Part shown: in pieces, positions 18,869 through 27,707 of the stretch
Position numbering within the stretch: position 1 is the stretch's first letter
How the letters are laid out: each line of letters opens with the position of its first letter
Assembly (NCBI RefSeq): GCF_031458175.1
Contig: NZ_JAVDXX010000001.1
Coordinates: 930,001 to 994,000, forward strand
From: Pseudoglutamicibacter albus
GTDB lineage: Bacteria; Actinomycetota; Actinomycetes; Actinomycetales; Micrococcaceae
DNA: 64,000 bases
Direction: 5' to 3'
Notes under the pieces: generated by a model
Seen by the model: only the letters and a program-made list of their open reading frames with translations
Databases searched by the model: none
What the model was told of the DNA's origin: nothing
Made by a program: the position numbers and the translations under genes

Positions 18869-19507
18869 TCACGAGCGCACTCCGGTCCCGGCCCCCACGC
18901 CCCGCAATGCAGCGCGCAACAGCTCTGGAACCGAGGCCCCGGCCAATTCCGGTTGTGCCTTGAGCGTGGCTGCAAGAACCTTCTTAGCTTCCTTCTCAGT
19001 CCACCCCAGGCCTGTGAGACCCTCGACCACTTGGGCCTCGGCGGCTTGAGCCAACGCTTCGGCTTCGGTCTGGGCGGCCGGGGCGGCAGTGGCAGTAGCA
19101 TCCGCCGAGAGCGTCAGCTTGCCCTTGAGTTCAAGGATAATTCGGCTTGCCGATTTAGGGCCCACACCCGAAACGCGGGTCAGCGCTTTCGTGTCTTCGT
19201 TCTGAACAGCCGCGGCGAGCTCTTCTGCAGAGTGAACCGCCAAAATAGCTAAACCCAGTTTCGGGCCGATCCCTGAAACGCTCGTGATGATGTCGAAAAC
19301 GTCCCGGTCACGTGCACTAGTGAAACCGTAGAGAGTCATCGAATCTTCACGCACCACCAAACTCGTTGGAAGAGTGGCTTCTTGACCTACCGTGAGTTCC
19401 CCTAACGTCCGCGGAACCGCGTTGACGAGGTAGCCCACTCCGCCCACATCAAGAACCACCGAGTTCAGGTTCAACGTCGTAACGGTGCCTCGAAGCTGAG
19501 AAATCAT
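18869..19507 (-). CDS. ruvA: Holliday junction DNA-binding protein RuvA
   Basis: Binds four-way junctions as a tetramer and recruits RuvB. 212 residues from ATG 19507 (MISQLRGTV); the frame is open 15 codons further upstream but the family starts here. Domain I OB-fold, domain II with two HhH motifs (ITSVSGIGPKLGLAIL and LTRVSGVGPKSASRIILELKGKL), an Ala-rich linker, and domain III (VVEGLTGLGWTEKEAKKVLA) that contacts RuvB. The 171-base gap to ruvC upstream is large enough for its own promoter. Confidence 0.96.
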   Translation of the reverse strand: MISQLRGTVTTLNLNSVVLDVGGVGYLVNAVPRTLGELTVGQEATLPTSLVVREDSMTLYGFTSARDRDVFDIITSVSGIGPKLGLAILAVHSAEELAAAVQNEDTKALTRVSGVGPKSASRIILELKGKLTLSADATATAAPAAQTEAEALAQAAEAQVVEGLTGLGWTEKEAKKVLAATLKAQPELAGASVPELLRAALRGVGAGTGVRS

Positions 19508-19678
19508 GGGTACGAACAACCTTTCACGGACATAACAGCGCGCCGACGGCACGCCTCACACATAAGAGAGCACCACAAACACGGAGAGTGATACGAGAAG
19601 TCTATCCGAATATATCTTCGAACTATCCGTATGTGTGCTAGATACGCCCCGTGTCACAGCGCTCACGAGCCAGCACGG

Positions 19679-20302
19679 TCAACCACGCGGCTTACGTGCA
19701 CGCGCCCGCAAAGCAGACTCCGCACGCGCCGCATTATTAGCGGCCTGAGCCTGCGCCTTGAGCCAGGCTCGCTGTGCTGGGGCCACACCACTTTGATTCG
19801 ATGCTGAAGCCGCCGCCTTGGATGCCGGGTCAGCCCCACGCCACCCGTGAGCCAACGCGATCGCTATCGCATCGGCCGCATCGGCTGGTTTCGGGGCGGC
19901 CGCTAGGCGCAGAATCTTGGTCACCATCCGCCCCACTTGCTGTTTATCAGCCTGGCCGCTACCGGTCACAGCGGCTTTGACCTCAGTCGGGGTGTGTAAG
20001 GCAACCGGAATGCCGCGGCGCGCGGCAGCGGCAATGATCACGCCCATCGCCTGGGCGGTACCCATCACCGTAGAGACGTTCGTGTAAGTGAAGACGCGCT
20101 CAATCGCCAAAGCATCAGGCCGGAATTCATCCAGCCACTCATCAATCCGCTCAGAAATCGTGAGCAGACGGTGGTCCAAGGCAACCTCAGACGGGGAACC
20201 GATCACCCGCACGTCCTCGAGCGTTGCTGTGCGGTCAGTACCAACAGAAACCAGGGCCAACCCGCAACGGGTCAGCCCTGGATCAACTCCTGCTACGCGC
20301 AC
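19679..20302 (-). CDS. ruvC: Crossover junction endodeoxyribonuclease RuvC
   Basis: Resolves Holliday junctions by symmetric nicking. 207 residues. Catalytic acids sit in [10 protein letters not shown] (Asp7), LAIERVF (Glu near 68) and [12 protein letters not shown] (Asp pair near 140). The C-terminus has a 35-40 residue Ala/Arg/Lys-rich extension beyond the usual fold, probably disordered. Start GTG 20302. The gap to the yebC stop is 47 bases, so co-transcription is likely. Confidence 0.95.
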   Translation of the reverse strand: MRVAGVDPGLTRCGLALVSVGTDRTATLEDVRVIGSPSEVALDHRLLTISERIDEWLDEFRPDALAIERVFTYTNVSTVMGTAQAMGVIIAAAARRGIPVALHTPTEVKAAVTGSGQADKQQVGRMVTKILRLAAAPKPADAADAIAIALAHGWRGADPASKAAASASNQSGVAPAQRAWLKAQAQAANNAARAESALRARARKPRG

Positions 20303-20349
20303 GCACCAACCACCTCGGAAGCCGTTACGCGAACCGAATGCAACAGTCT

Positions 20350-21111
20350 CTACTCCTCGCCTAGCGCCTCAATGACCTCAGGCGTCATATCGACATTCGA
20401 GTACACGGCCTGCACGTCATCGAGCTCCTCGAGCGCTTCCTCAAGTTTGACGAACGTGCGGGCCGCATCCACATCCAGCTCAACCTTCATCGTCGGCACG
20501 TACTCGACTTCATCAGAGCTGTATTCGACACCGGCTTCATCCAGCGCGTGAGCAACTGACTGCAGCTCCGAAGGCTCCGAAACGATGGTGAAAGAATCGC
20601 CGACCTTGGTGATCTCCTCGGCATCAACATCAGCCATGAGGACAACCTCCATGAGGGAATCCTCGGTGTGATCAGCCTCAGGGACCACCACGACACCCTT
20701 ACGGTTGAAAAGGTAGTTGACCGAACCCGGGTCGGCGATCGTGCCACCGTTACGGGTGATCGCCACGCGAGTCTCAGAGGCCGCGCGGTTGCGGTTATCG
20801 GTCAGGCAGTGCACCAAGAGAGCCGAGCCCTGCGGACCGCGTGCCTCATACATGATCTCGGTGTAGTCAATGACCTCACCAGTCAGCCCGGCACCACGCT
20901 TGATCGCACGGTCGATGTTGTCGTTAGGAACGGAGTTCTTCTTCGCCTTGTTCACGGCGACTTCAAGAGCCGGGTTACCTTCTAGGTCCGGACCACCAGC
21001 ACGCGCGGCAACCTCGATCTTCTTGATGAACTGCGCGAAAGCTTTCGCACGCTTCGCATCCAACGCAGCTTTCTTGTGCTTGGTTGTCGCCCATTTGGAG
21101 TGGCCAGCCAT
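20350..21111 (-). CDS. yebC: YebC/PmpR family protein
   Basis: 253 residues, start [14 protein letters not shown]. Three-domain YebC fold; members have been described as transcription regulators and, more recently, as ribosome-associated factors that help translate proline-rich stretches. Family motifs: [36 protein letters not shown] and [22 protein letters not shown]. It heads the ruv cluster. A -10-like TAGAAT lies about 45 bases upstream on the minus strand (21153-21158). Confidence 0.95.
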   Translation of the reverse strand: MAGHSKWATTKHKKAALDAKRAKAFAQFIKKIEVAARAGGPDLEGNPALEVAVNKAKKNSVPNDNIDRAIKRGAGLTGEVIDYTEIMYEARGPQGSALLVHCLTDNRNRAASETRVAITRNGGTIADPGSVNYLFNRKGVVVVPEADHTEDSLMEVVLMADVDAEEITKVGDSFTIVSEPSELQSVAHALDEAGVEYSSDEVEYVPTMKVELDVDAARTFVKLEEALEELDDVQAVYSNVDMTPEVIEALGEE

Positions 21112-21227
21112 AGTTCTTCCGTCCCTATGTCAGTTAGTTCTAGCGTCAGACCATTCTATAGCCTGCCCTCACCGTAGCGCCGTTACTCGGCATGGCGTCG
21201 ATGTACTTAGTGTGAAAGAGTCTTTTC

Positions 21228-23240
21228 ATGACTTGTCTTACGGAGCCTAGCGGGCTTGATTACAACTTCCCTGATTTCTCTACCGTGACCCCGGATCTGT
21301 TGCGCAGCTCGGTGCGTGCCGGAATCGAGGCTCAAGAGAAAGCCGTCGCGGCCATTGTCAATGATCCGCACGAGGCGGACTTCACCAACACGTTCGAGGC
21401 TTTTGAGCTCTCAAGCGAAGCCCTTGATCGTGCAACGGCGGTCGCGTTCCACCTGTTCTCAGCTGATGCCACGGAAGAAATCCAGGCTATCGAGGCTGAA
21501 GTTACGGCTATGGTCGCAGCGCATCAGGACGCAATGACGCTCTACCCTGGCCTGTACGCCCGGATGCAGCAGGTCGATGCGGGCGCGCTTGAAGGCGAAC
21601 AGGCACGCCTCGTTGAGGTCACGATGCGATCCTTCCGCGCGAGCGGCGCGGAACTGGACGCTGAGGGCCAGGAAAAGCTCAAGGCCTTGAACGCGAAGCT
21701 CACCGATTTACAGACAGAGTTCGGTCGCCTCGCGATGCAGAACCTCGTGGATGCAGCGCCTGCCCTCACGGAGGCGGAAGCTACGGGCCTCTCCCCTGCC
21801 CGACTTGAAGCGACCCGCGCCGCAGCTCAGGCCGCGGGAGCGGAAGGCCACCGTATCTCGCTCGTGTTGCCAACCGTTCAACCTGATGAAGCGATCCTGA
21901 CCACCGCTGAAGGCCGCAAGAAGTTGCACGAGGCATCGTCTCAGCGTGCATCTGACGGCAAGAGCTCTGCGATCGCCGCGCAGATCGCGGCATTGCGCGT
22001 AGAGCGCGCACGCTTGCTCGGTTTTGAGACGCATGCAGAAGAGATTCTGTCTCTGCGGTCGGAAACCTCGGTTTCGGCTATCAACGATCTGTTGGCGCAG
22101 TTGGCTAAGCCTGCGCTCGCGAACGCGGCCGCCGAGGATGCGCGGATCGCTGAAGCGCTCGGCCTCGAGCCTCTGTCCCCCGAGGCTCCTGTGGCACCGT
22201 GGGATCGCGCACGCGGGCTGAGTCTTGTTGGCTCGCAGTCCGATGGGGTCGACGCGGAACTGTTGCAACAGCACCTTGAACTCGACACAGTTCTGACTGA
22301 AGGCGTTTTCCGTGCCGCTGGATTGGTCTATGGGCTGAGGTTCACGGAACGCCACGACCTTCCGCTTCCTCACCCGGATGCCCGGATTTGGGAAGTTTTC
22401 GAGGAGAACGGGGATGCCGTCGGGCTGTTCGTGGGCGATTTCTTCGCCCGCGACACCAAGCGTGGTGGGGCATGGATGAATGAGCTTGCCCAAGGTGCTA
22501 CCGCAACCGGTTCACGCCCGATCATCTGCAATACGCTGAACATCCCTAAGCCAACCGGCGGGAACCCTGCATTGTGCACGTGGGATGAGGTCAACACACT
22601 ATTCCACGAGTTCGGGCATGCGCTCCACGGCCTGCTGAGTGCCGCACACTACCCTTCTTTGGCGGGCACCAACGTTGGGCGCGACATCGTCGAGTTCCCG
22701 TCCCAGGTCAACGAGATGTGGACAGTACACCCCAAGATTCTTCCGCACTACACCAAGCACGCACACACGGGTGAACCGCTTCCTGCCGATCAGATCGAAA
22801 AACTCACCGCGACCAGCACGTGGGGCGAAGGCTTCTCGACGAGCGAATACCTCGCCGCATCGATTCTAGACCTCGCGTGGCACCAGCGCACCGGTACCGA
22901 CGTCGAGGCTGACCCGGCCGGGTTCGAAGACTCAGCATTGCGTGATGCTGGCTTCAACCCGGACTCGATCGAGTCTCGCTACAAGACCGGCTACTTCCAG
23001 CACATCTTCGCTGGCGGTTATTCGGCAGGTTACTACTGCTACATCTGGTCCGAGATCCTTGACGCCGATGCGGTCGAATGGTTCAAGGAGCAAGAGGACA
23101 TCCGTGCCGCTGGCCAGCTGTTCCGTGAGGAGTTCTTGAGCCGCGGTAACACGCGCGACGCACTGGAAAGCTATCGCGCATTCCGTGGACGCGATGCCCG
23201 CATCGAGCCTCTGCTTGAACGCCGCGGGCTGAAGGCATAA
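21228..23240 (+). CDS. M3 family oligopeptidase (oligopeptidase A / Dcp type)
   Basis: Cytosolic zinc metallopeptidase that degrades short peptides. 670 residues, full length. The zinc motif HEFGHALHG is near residue 460 and the third ligand lies in EFPSQVNEMW; SxxYxYxW-like substrate-binding elements (GYSAGYYCYIWSEI) follow near 595. No signal peptide. ATG 21228 has GAAAGAG at good spacing. It is a single plus-strand gene between minus-strand yebC and pdxS and interrupts the pdxS-pdxT-yebC order known in related genomes. Confidence 0.94.
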   Translation: MTCLTEPSGLDYNFPDFSTVTPDLLRSSVRAGIEAQEKAVAAIVNDPHEADFTNTFEAFELSSEALDRATAVAFHLFSADATEEIQAIEAEVTAMVAAHQDAMTLYPGLYARMQQVDAGALEGEQARLVEVTMRSFRASGAELDAEGQEKLKALNAKLTDLQTEFGRLAMQNLVDAAPALTEAEATGLSPARLEATRAAAQAAGAEGHRISLVLPTVQPDEAILTTAEGRKKLHEASSQRASDGKSSAIAAQIAALRVERARLLGFETHAEEILSLRSETSVSAINDLLAQLAKPALANAAAEDARIAEALGLEPLSPEAPVAPWDRARGLSLVGSQSDGVDAELLQQHLELDTVLTEGVFRAAGLVYGLRFTERHDLPLPHPDARIWEVFEENGDAVGLFVGDFFARDTKRGGAWMNELAQGATATGSRPIICNTLNIPKPTGGNPALCTWDEVNTLFHEFGHALHGLLSAAHYPSLAGTNVGRDIVEFPSQVNEMWTVHPKILPHYTKHAHTGEPLPADQIEKLTATSTWGEGFSTSEYLAASILDLAWHQRTGTDVEADPAGFEDSALRDAGFNPDSIESRYKTGYFQHIFAGGYSAGYYCYIWSEILDADAVEWFKEQEDIRAAGQLFREEFLSRGNTRDALESYRAFRGRDARIEPLLERRGLKA

Positions 23241-23271
23241 AAGCCGGCTAGACCAGAGTCGAGAACAAAGA

Positions 23272-23322
23272 ATGGTGTGGGTAGATGCAGAACGTTACGA
23301 ACTTCATCCACCCACACCATTT
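23272..23322. terminator. Bidirectional terminator between the M3 peptidase and pdxS
   Basis: A 17-base stem (23272-23288 with 23306-23322, one mismatch) with a 17-base loop lies in the 116-base gap between two converging genes. No long T tract is seen on either side, but the stem is strong. Confidence 0.75.
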
Positions 23323-23356
23323 CGATATGACGAAGGGCGCGCTTGGCGTGTGTGTG

Positions 23357-24250
23357 CTACCAGCCGCGGTCTTCGAGGCGGTGGTGCACTGGGATCTCAT
23401 CTACGTTGAGGCCGACCATTGCTTCGCCGAGACCACGGGATACGTCAGCGATCACCTTCGGGTCGTTGTAGTTCGCGGTCGCCTTGACCACAGCGGCGGC
23501 GCGAGCCTCAGGGTTACCGGACTTGAAGATGCCGGAGCCAACGAACACGCCTTCGGCACCGAGCTGCATCATCATGGCTGCGTCTGCTGGGGTTGCGATA
23601 CCGCCTGCGGTCAACAAGGGCACCGGCAGCTTTCCTTCGCGGGCGACCTCAACGACGAGATCGTAGGGCGCCTGCAGTTCTTTCGCGGCAACGAACAGTT
23701 CGTCCTCAGCCATCGAAGTCAGGCGGTTGATTTCCGCGCGGATCTTACGCATGTGGCCGGTCGCGTTCGAGACATCGCCGGTTCCGGCTTCACCTTTGGA
23801 GCGGATCATCGCAGCACCCTCGTTGATGCGGCGCAAAGCCTCACCGAGGTTCGTCGCGCCACACACGAATGGTGCCTTGAACGCGAACTTGTCCACGTGG
23901 TTCTCGTAGTCAGCTGGGGAAAGAACCTCGGACTCGTCGATGAAGTCGATGTCGAGGGCTTCAAGAACCTGGGCCTCAACGAAGTGCCCGATGCGTACCT
24001 TCGCCATCACTGGAATCGATACGGCTTCCTGAATACCAACGATCATGTCAGGATCCGATGCCCGAGAAATACCGCCCTGAGCGCGGATATCGGCAGGTAC
24101 ACGCTCCAAAGCCATGACAGCCTTAGCGCCTGCGGCTTCAGCGATGCGAGCCTGTTCAGGGGTCACGACGTCCATGATGACGCCGCCAGTCAGATGGTCA
24201 GCAAGCCCACGACGGACGCGGGAGGCCTGCTGGGACGGTTGAGTGTTCAC
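23357..24250 (-). CDS. pdxS: Pyridoxal 5'-phosphate synthase, lyase subunit PdxS
   Basis: Makes PLP from ribose 5-phosphate, glyceraldehyde 3-phosphate and ammonia; the ammonia is supplied by glutaminase PdxT. 297 residues, full TIM-barrel: catalytic lysines in [10 protein letters not shown] and [11 protein letters not shown], phosphate site [15 protein letters not shown] and [14 protein letters not shown] start at 24250 with GAAAGG upstream. No pdxT lies on either side here, although the two genes are usually adjacent, so the partner must be elsewhere or absent. Confidence 0.96.
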   Translation of the reverse strand: MNTQPSQQASRVRRGLADHLTGGVIMDVVTPEQARIAEAAGAKAVMALERVPADIRAQGGISRASDPDMIVGIQEAVSIPVMAKVRIGHFVEAQVLEALDIDFIDESEVLSPADYENHVDKFAFKAPFVCGATNLGEALRRINEGAAMIRSKGEAGTGDVSNATGHMRKIRAEINRLTSMAEDELFVAAKELQAPYDLVVEVAREGKLPVPLLTAGGIATPADAAMMMQLGAEGVFVGSGIFKSGNPEARAAAVVKATANYNDPKVIADVSRGLGEAMVGLNVDEIPVHHRLEDRGW

Positions 24251-24317
24251 GCGAACAATACCTTTCGGTCATCGAAATTGAGTGGAAGGGAAAACAACGG
24301 CTGGTATCGGCCAAACC

Positions 24318-24989
24318 CTAGTTCATCGTATCTGTCACACCGTGCACACGCTGAGCGGTTGCGACACATCTGGAAATACGCTGAATAAGAGTCACGACCG
24401 AGCCAATACATACAGCTACGACTCCCCCGAACCACCACCACGGATTCAATCCCAGGCCGGTGAAACCGGTGAGGACAAGCACGACAACGAGACGCTCCGA
24501 ACGCTCCACGAAACCGACCGAAGCATCGAAACCAAGCGATTCAGCCTTAGCCCGCACATAAGAGACGAGCCCACCAAGGCTCAAAAGGATCAGTGCTGCT
24601 GCGCCGAACATCGGGCGCGCGCCACCTGTGAACCACCAGAACGCGAGCGTTCCGAAGATCGTGAAATCCACGAGCCGGTCGAGGGAAGAATCGAGGAAGT
24701 TCCCTAGCGCTCGTTCGGTGTGTGAGCGCGGCTGACCTACCCCAGATTCGGCTTGGTTGTCGAGGTGCCGGGCGAGTTGGCCATCGACCATGTCAGAGAA
24801 AATGAACAACGTGATGGCAACAGTGCCCCAGAACAGTTGACCCCAACTGTAGAGCGCGACCGCGGACACGGCCGCGCCCACCGAGCCCAGTACCGTGACC
24901 AGGTTCGGTGTCGCGCCTACCCGCGCTAGGACTTTCACGAGCGGACGGAACAGAGCCGTGAAAAACCCGCGCGCGTACCGGTCCAACAT
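24318..24989 (-). CDS. pgsA: CDP-alcohol phosphatidyltransferase (phosphatidylinositol-phosphate synthase-like)
   Basis: Integral membrane enzyme that moves a phosphatidyl group from CDP-diacylglycerol to an alcohol; by gene order (thrS-HIT-pgsA as in Mycobacterium) the product is probably phosphatidylinositol phosphate. 223 residues. The signature DxxDGxxAR...GxxxDxxxD is present with Asp66, Asp69, Gly70, Arg74, Gly96, Asp100 and Asp104. The spacing between Arg74 and Gly96 is 21 residues rather than about 8, so roughly 13 extra residues are inserted next to the active site. About five TM segments are seen. ATG 24989 starts two bases after the HIT stop. Confidence 0.88.
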   Translation of the reverse strand: MLDRYARGFFTALFRPLVKVLARVGATPNLVTVLGSVGAAVSAVALYSWGQLFWGTVAITLFIFSDMVDGQLARHLDNQAESGVGQPRSHTERALGNFLDSSLDRLVDFTIFGTLAFWWFTGGARPMFGAAALILLSLGGLVSYVRAKAESLGFDASVGFVERSERLVVVLVLTGFTGLGLNPWWWFGGVVAVCIGSVVTLIQRISRCVATAQRVHGVTDTMN

Positions 24990-24991
24990 GC

Positions 24992-25588
24992 CTAGGTGAC
25001 CTCGCCCCAGCCTTGCTTCATGAGCCGCAGCGTATCCCCTAACACCACTGGGATCGCTTTGGATTCAGCGATGATCGGGAAGAAGTTCGTGTCCCCACCC
25101 CAACGCGGGATCACGTGCTGATGCAGGTGCGCGGCGATACCGGCACCTCCGGCTTGGCCCTGATTCATGCCGAGATTAAAACCGTCAGGGCCCGAAACGT
25201 GGGCCAGCACGCGCATCGCTTTCTGGGCAAGCTCGCCCATCTCAGCTGTTTCTTCCGCTGTGATGTCGGTGTACATCGGGACGTGGCGGTACGGGATCAC
25301 CATCATGTGGCCCGGATTATATGGGTAGAGGTTGAGGTTCACGAAGCAATGTTCGCCTCGATAGACGATGAGTGCGTCTTCATCGCTGCGTTGAGGCCCG
25401 GAACAGAACGGGCACGTGTGCTCGTCCTTGACCTGGTCCTGCCCCTTCTCGACGTAGGCCATACGGTACGGGGTCCACAACCGGCCCAGCCGGTCTGGTG
25501 CTGAAGCGAGTTCGAAGTCGTCGGTGACCTCGGCATCGTGCTCGGCTTCCGTGTGAGCGGTTGATTGAGGGTTCTCAGTTTCAGGCAT
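24992..25588 (-). CDS. HIT domain protein, probable AP4A phosphorylase-like
   Basis: Nucleotide hydrolase or transferase of the histidine triad superfamily. 198 residues. CPFC zinc pair near 59-62, [12 protein letters not shown], and the active-site triad HLHQHVIP near 154-160. The position between thrS and pgsA matches the mycobacterial Rv2613c type, which acts on diadenosine tetraphosphate; the exact substrate here is inferred. The N-terminus has an acidic disordered tail. Its ATG overlaps the end of thrS by eight bases (ATGCCTGA), so the two are translationally coupled. Confidence 0.92.
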   Translation of the reverse strand: MPETENPQSTAHTEAEHDAEVTDDFELASAPDRLGRLWTPYRMAYVEKGQDQVKDEHTCPFCSGPQRSDEDALIVYRGEHCFVNLNLYPYNPGHMMVIPYRHVPMYTDITAEETAEMGELAQKAMRVLAHVSGPDGFNLGMNQGQAGGAGIAAHLHQHVIPRWGGDTNFFPIIAESKAIPVVLGDTLRLMKQGWGEVT

Positions 25589-27602
25589 GATCGGTGTTGA
25601 TCCGTTCGCGTACGTGCTTCACGATGCGTTCGATCGCTTCATCGACAGGCACCTGGTTGTCTTGCGAACCGTCACGGTAGCGGAAGGAGACCGCGTTGGC
25701 TTCTTGGTCTTCCCCACCTGCGATGAGGGTGAACGGGATCTTCTCCTTGGACGCGTTGCGGATCTTCTTGGGGAACCTGTCGTGGCTGTCATCGAGTTCC
25801 GCGCGGATGCCCTCGGCTTTAAGACGCTCGACGATCTCGGTGAGATAGTCGTTGAATACCTCAGCAACAGGGATCGCACGCACCTGGACGGGGGCGAGCC
25901 ATGCCGGGAACGCACCCGCGTAGTGCTCGGTGAGCACGCCCATGAAGCGTTCAATCGAACCGAATTTGGCGGCGTGGATCATGACTGGTTCCTGCCGGGT
26001 TCCGTCAGCTGCCTGATATTCGAGTTCGAAGCGGGCTGGCTGGTTGAAATCGTACTGGACCGTGCCCATCTGCCATGTGCGGCCGATCGCATCTCGCGCC
26101 TGGACGGAGATCTTTGGCCCGTAGAACGCCGCCCCACCTGGATCCGGGACGAGCTCAACACCGGTCGAGACAGCGACTTCCTCCAAGATGCGGGTTGCTT
26201 CTTCCCACTGTTCTTGAGAACCGATGAACTTATCGGAGTCCTCATCTCGGGTTGAGAGCTCAAGATAGTAATCATCCATACCGAAGTCCCGTAGCAGGGA
26301 CAGCATGAATTCGATGAGGTGGCGGACCTCTTCCGGTGCTTGTTCCTTGGTCACGTAGGAGTGGGAGTCGTCTTGAGCGAAACCGCGCACGCGGGTCAGC
26401 CCGTGGATCACGCCGGACTTTTCGTACCGGTAGACGTGCCCGAACTCGAACAGACGCAGAGGCAGGTCGCGGTAGGAACGGCCCCGTGACTTATAGATGA
26501 GGTTGTGCATCGGGCAGTTCATCGCTTTGAGGCGGTATTCCTGACCCGGCTTGGTCACGTTGCCGTCGTCATCGTGCTCGGCGTCCACGGTCAGCGGCGG
26601 GAACATCGTGTCCGCGTAGTACGGCAGATGCCCTGAGGTGTGGAAGAGGCCAGCACGTGAGATGTGGGGGGTGCCGACGTAATCGAAGCCTGCGGCCACG
26701 TGGCGGTCGCGAACGTAGTCTTCCATTTCGCGTTTGATGATGCCGCCTTTGACGTGGAACACCGGCAGGCCGGAGCCGAGCTCATCCGGGAAGGAGAACA
26801 GGTCGAGTTCGGTTCCGAGGCGGCGGTGGTCGCGGCGTTCGGCTTCTGCGAGGCGCTCTTGGTAGTCCTTGAGTTCCTGCTTGGTTGGCCACGCCGTGCC
26901 GTAGATACGTTGCAGCTGTTTGTTGTTTTCGTTGCCGAGCCAATATGCTGCCGCGCTACGGGTTAGCGCGAATGCGTTGGAGATGATCTTGGTGTTCGGC
27001 AGGTGCGGGCCGCGGCAGAGGTCTCGCCAGATGACTTCGCCGGTCTTGCGGTCGATGTTGTCGTAGAGGGTGATTTCGCCTTCACCGATCTCAACGCTCA
27101 TGCCTTCGCCCGAGGTTGCGGCTTCATCGGCTTTGGAGAGCAGGATGAGCTTGTATGGCTCGTCTTTGAGTGCTGCGCGTGCTTGTTCAGCGGTGACGGT
27201 TTCGCGGCGGAAAGACTGGGTCTGGTTCACGATGCGCAGCATGCGCTTCTCAATAGCCTTGAGGTCTTCCGGGGTGAAGGGTTCATCGACGTCGAAGTCG
27301 AAGTAGAAGCCGTCGGTGATGTAGGGGCCGATGCCGAGTTTAGCTTCCGGGTAGAGTTCCTGGACGGCTTGAGCCATGACGTGGGCGGTCGAGTGGCGTA
27401 GAACGTTGAGTCCGTCTGGGCTGCTGATGTCCACCGATTCGATGACAGCGTCGGCTGGCACTTCGCGATGAAGGTCCCACAGTTCACCGTTGACGCGCAT
27501 CACTACGGTGGTTTTCTGGTCTTTGAACAGGTCGAGTCCAGTTGTTCCCTGTTCCACCTCCCGCGCTTGTCCGTCGATCGTGAGGTTCAGGGAATCAGCC
27601 AT
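25581..27602 (-). CDS. thrS: Threonine--tRNA ligase
   Basis: Charges tRNA-Thr and removes mischarged serine. 673 residues: N-terminal TGS-like domain, editing domain with [10 protein letters not shown] and [11 protein letters not shown], class II core with zinc ligands in MNCPMHN, DDSHSY and [15 protein letters not shown], and the C-terminal anticodon domain. ATG 27602 follows AAGAAAGG. It is first in the thrS-HIT-pgsA group. The 105-base gap to the dnaE2 stop contains a CATAGAAT sequence on the minus strand (27673-27680) that may be the -10. Confidence 0.97.
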   Translation of the reverse strand: MADSLNLTIDGQAREVEQGTTGLDLFKDQKTTVVMRVNGELWDLHREVPADAVIESVDISSPDGLNVLRHSTAHVMAQAVQELYPEAKLGIGPYITDGFYFDFDVDEPFTPEDLKAIEKRMLRIVNQTQSFRRETVTAEQARAALKDEPYKLILLSKADEAATSGEGMSVEIGEGEITLYDNIDRKTGEVIWRDLCRGPHLPNTKIISNAFALTRSAAAYWLGNENNKQLQRIYGTAWPTKQELKDYQERLAEAERRDHRRLGTELDLFSFPDELGSGLPVFHVKGGIIKREMEDYVRDRHVAAGFDYVGTPHISRAGLFHTSGHLPYYADTMFPPLTVDAEHDDDGNVTKPGQEYRLKAMNCPMHNLIYKSRGRSYRDLPLRLFEFGHVYRYEKSGVIHGLTRVRGFAQDDSHSYVTKEQAPEEVRHLIEFMLSLLRDFGMDDYYLELSTRDEDSDKFIGSQEQWEEATRILEEVAVSTGVELVPDPGGAAFYGPKISVQARDAIGRTWQMGTVQYDFNQPARFELEYQAADGTRQEPVMIHAAKFGSIERFMGVLTEHYAGAFPAWLAPVQVRAIPVAEVFNDYLTEIVERLKAEGIRAELDDSHDRFPKKIRNASKEKIPFTLIAGGEDQEANAVSFRYRDGSQDNQVPVDEAIERIVKHVRERINTDHA

Positions 27603-27707
27603 GGTGGCCCGCCTTTCTTGTTCTATGGCTTTATGGTGAGTGGCATACCGAGGCCACGACCAGCCAATGTCTCATTCTATGGCACTGTTGAGTTTCTATG
27701 TCCTTAT

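Noticed and set aside
19608-19640. Possible LexA site before ruvA (TCGAACTATC...)
   Set aside because: Only one half-site matches; the second half does not read GTTCGA, so it is not a credible SOS box.
21708-22493. Minus-strand open frame of 261 codons opposite the M3 peptidase
   Set aside because: Shadow of the real gene; composition is Arg/Cys-rich with no domain.
23285-24388. Plus-strand open frame of 367 codons opposite pdxS
   Set aside because: Antisense to pdxS, begins inside the terminator hairpin, no known motif.
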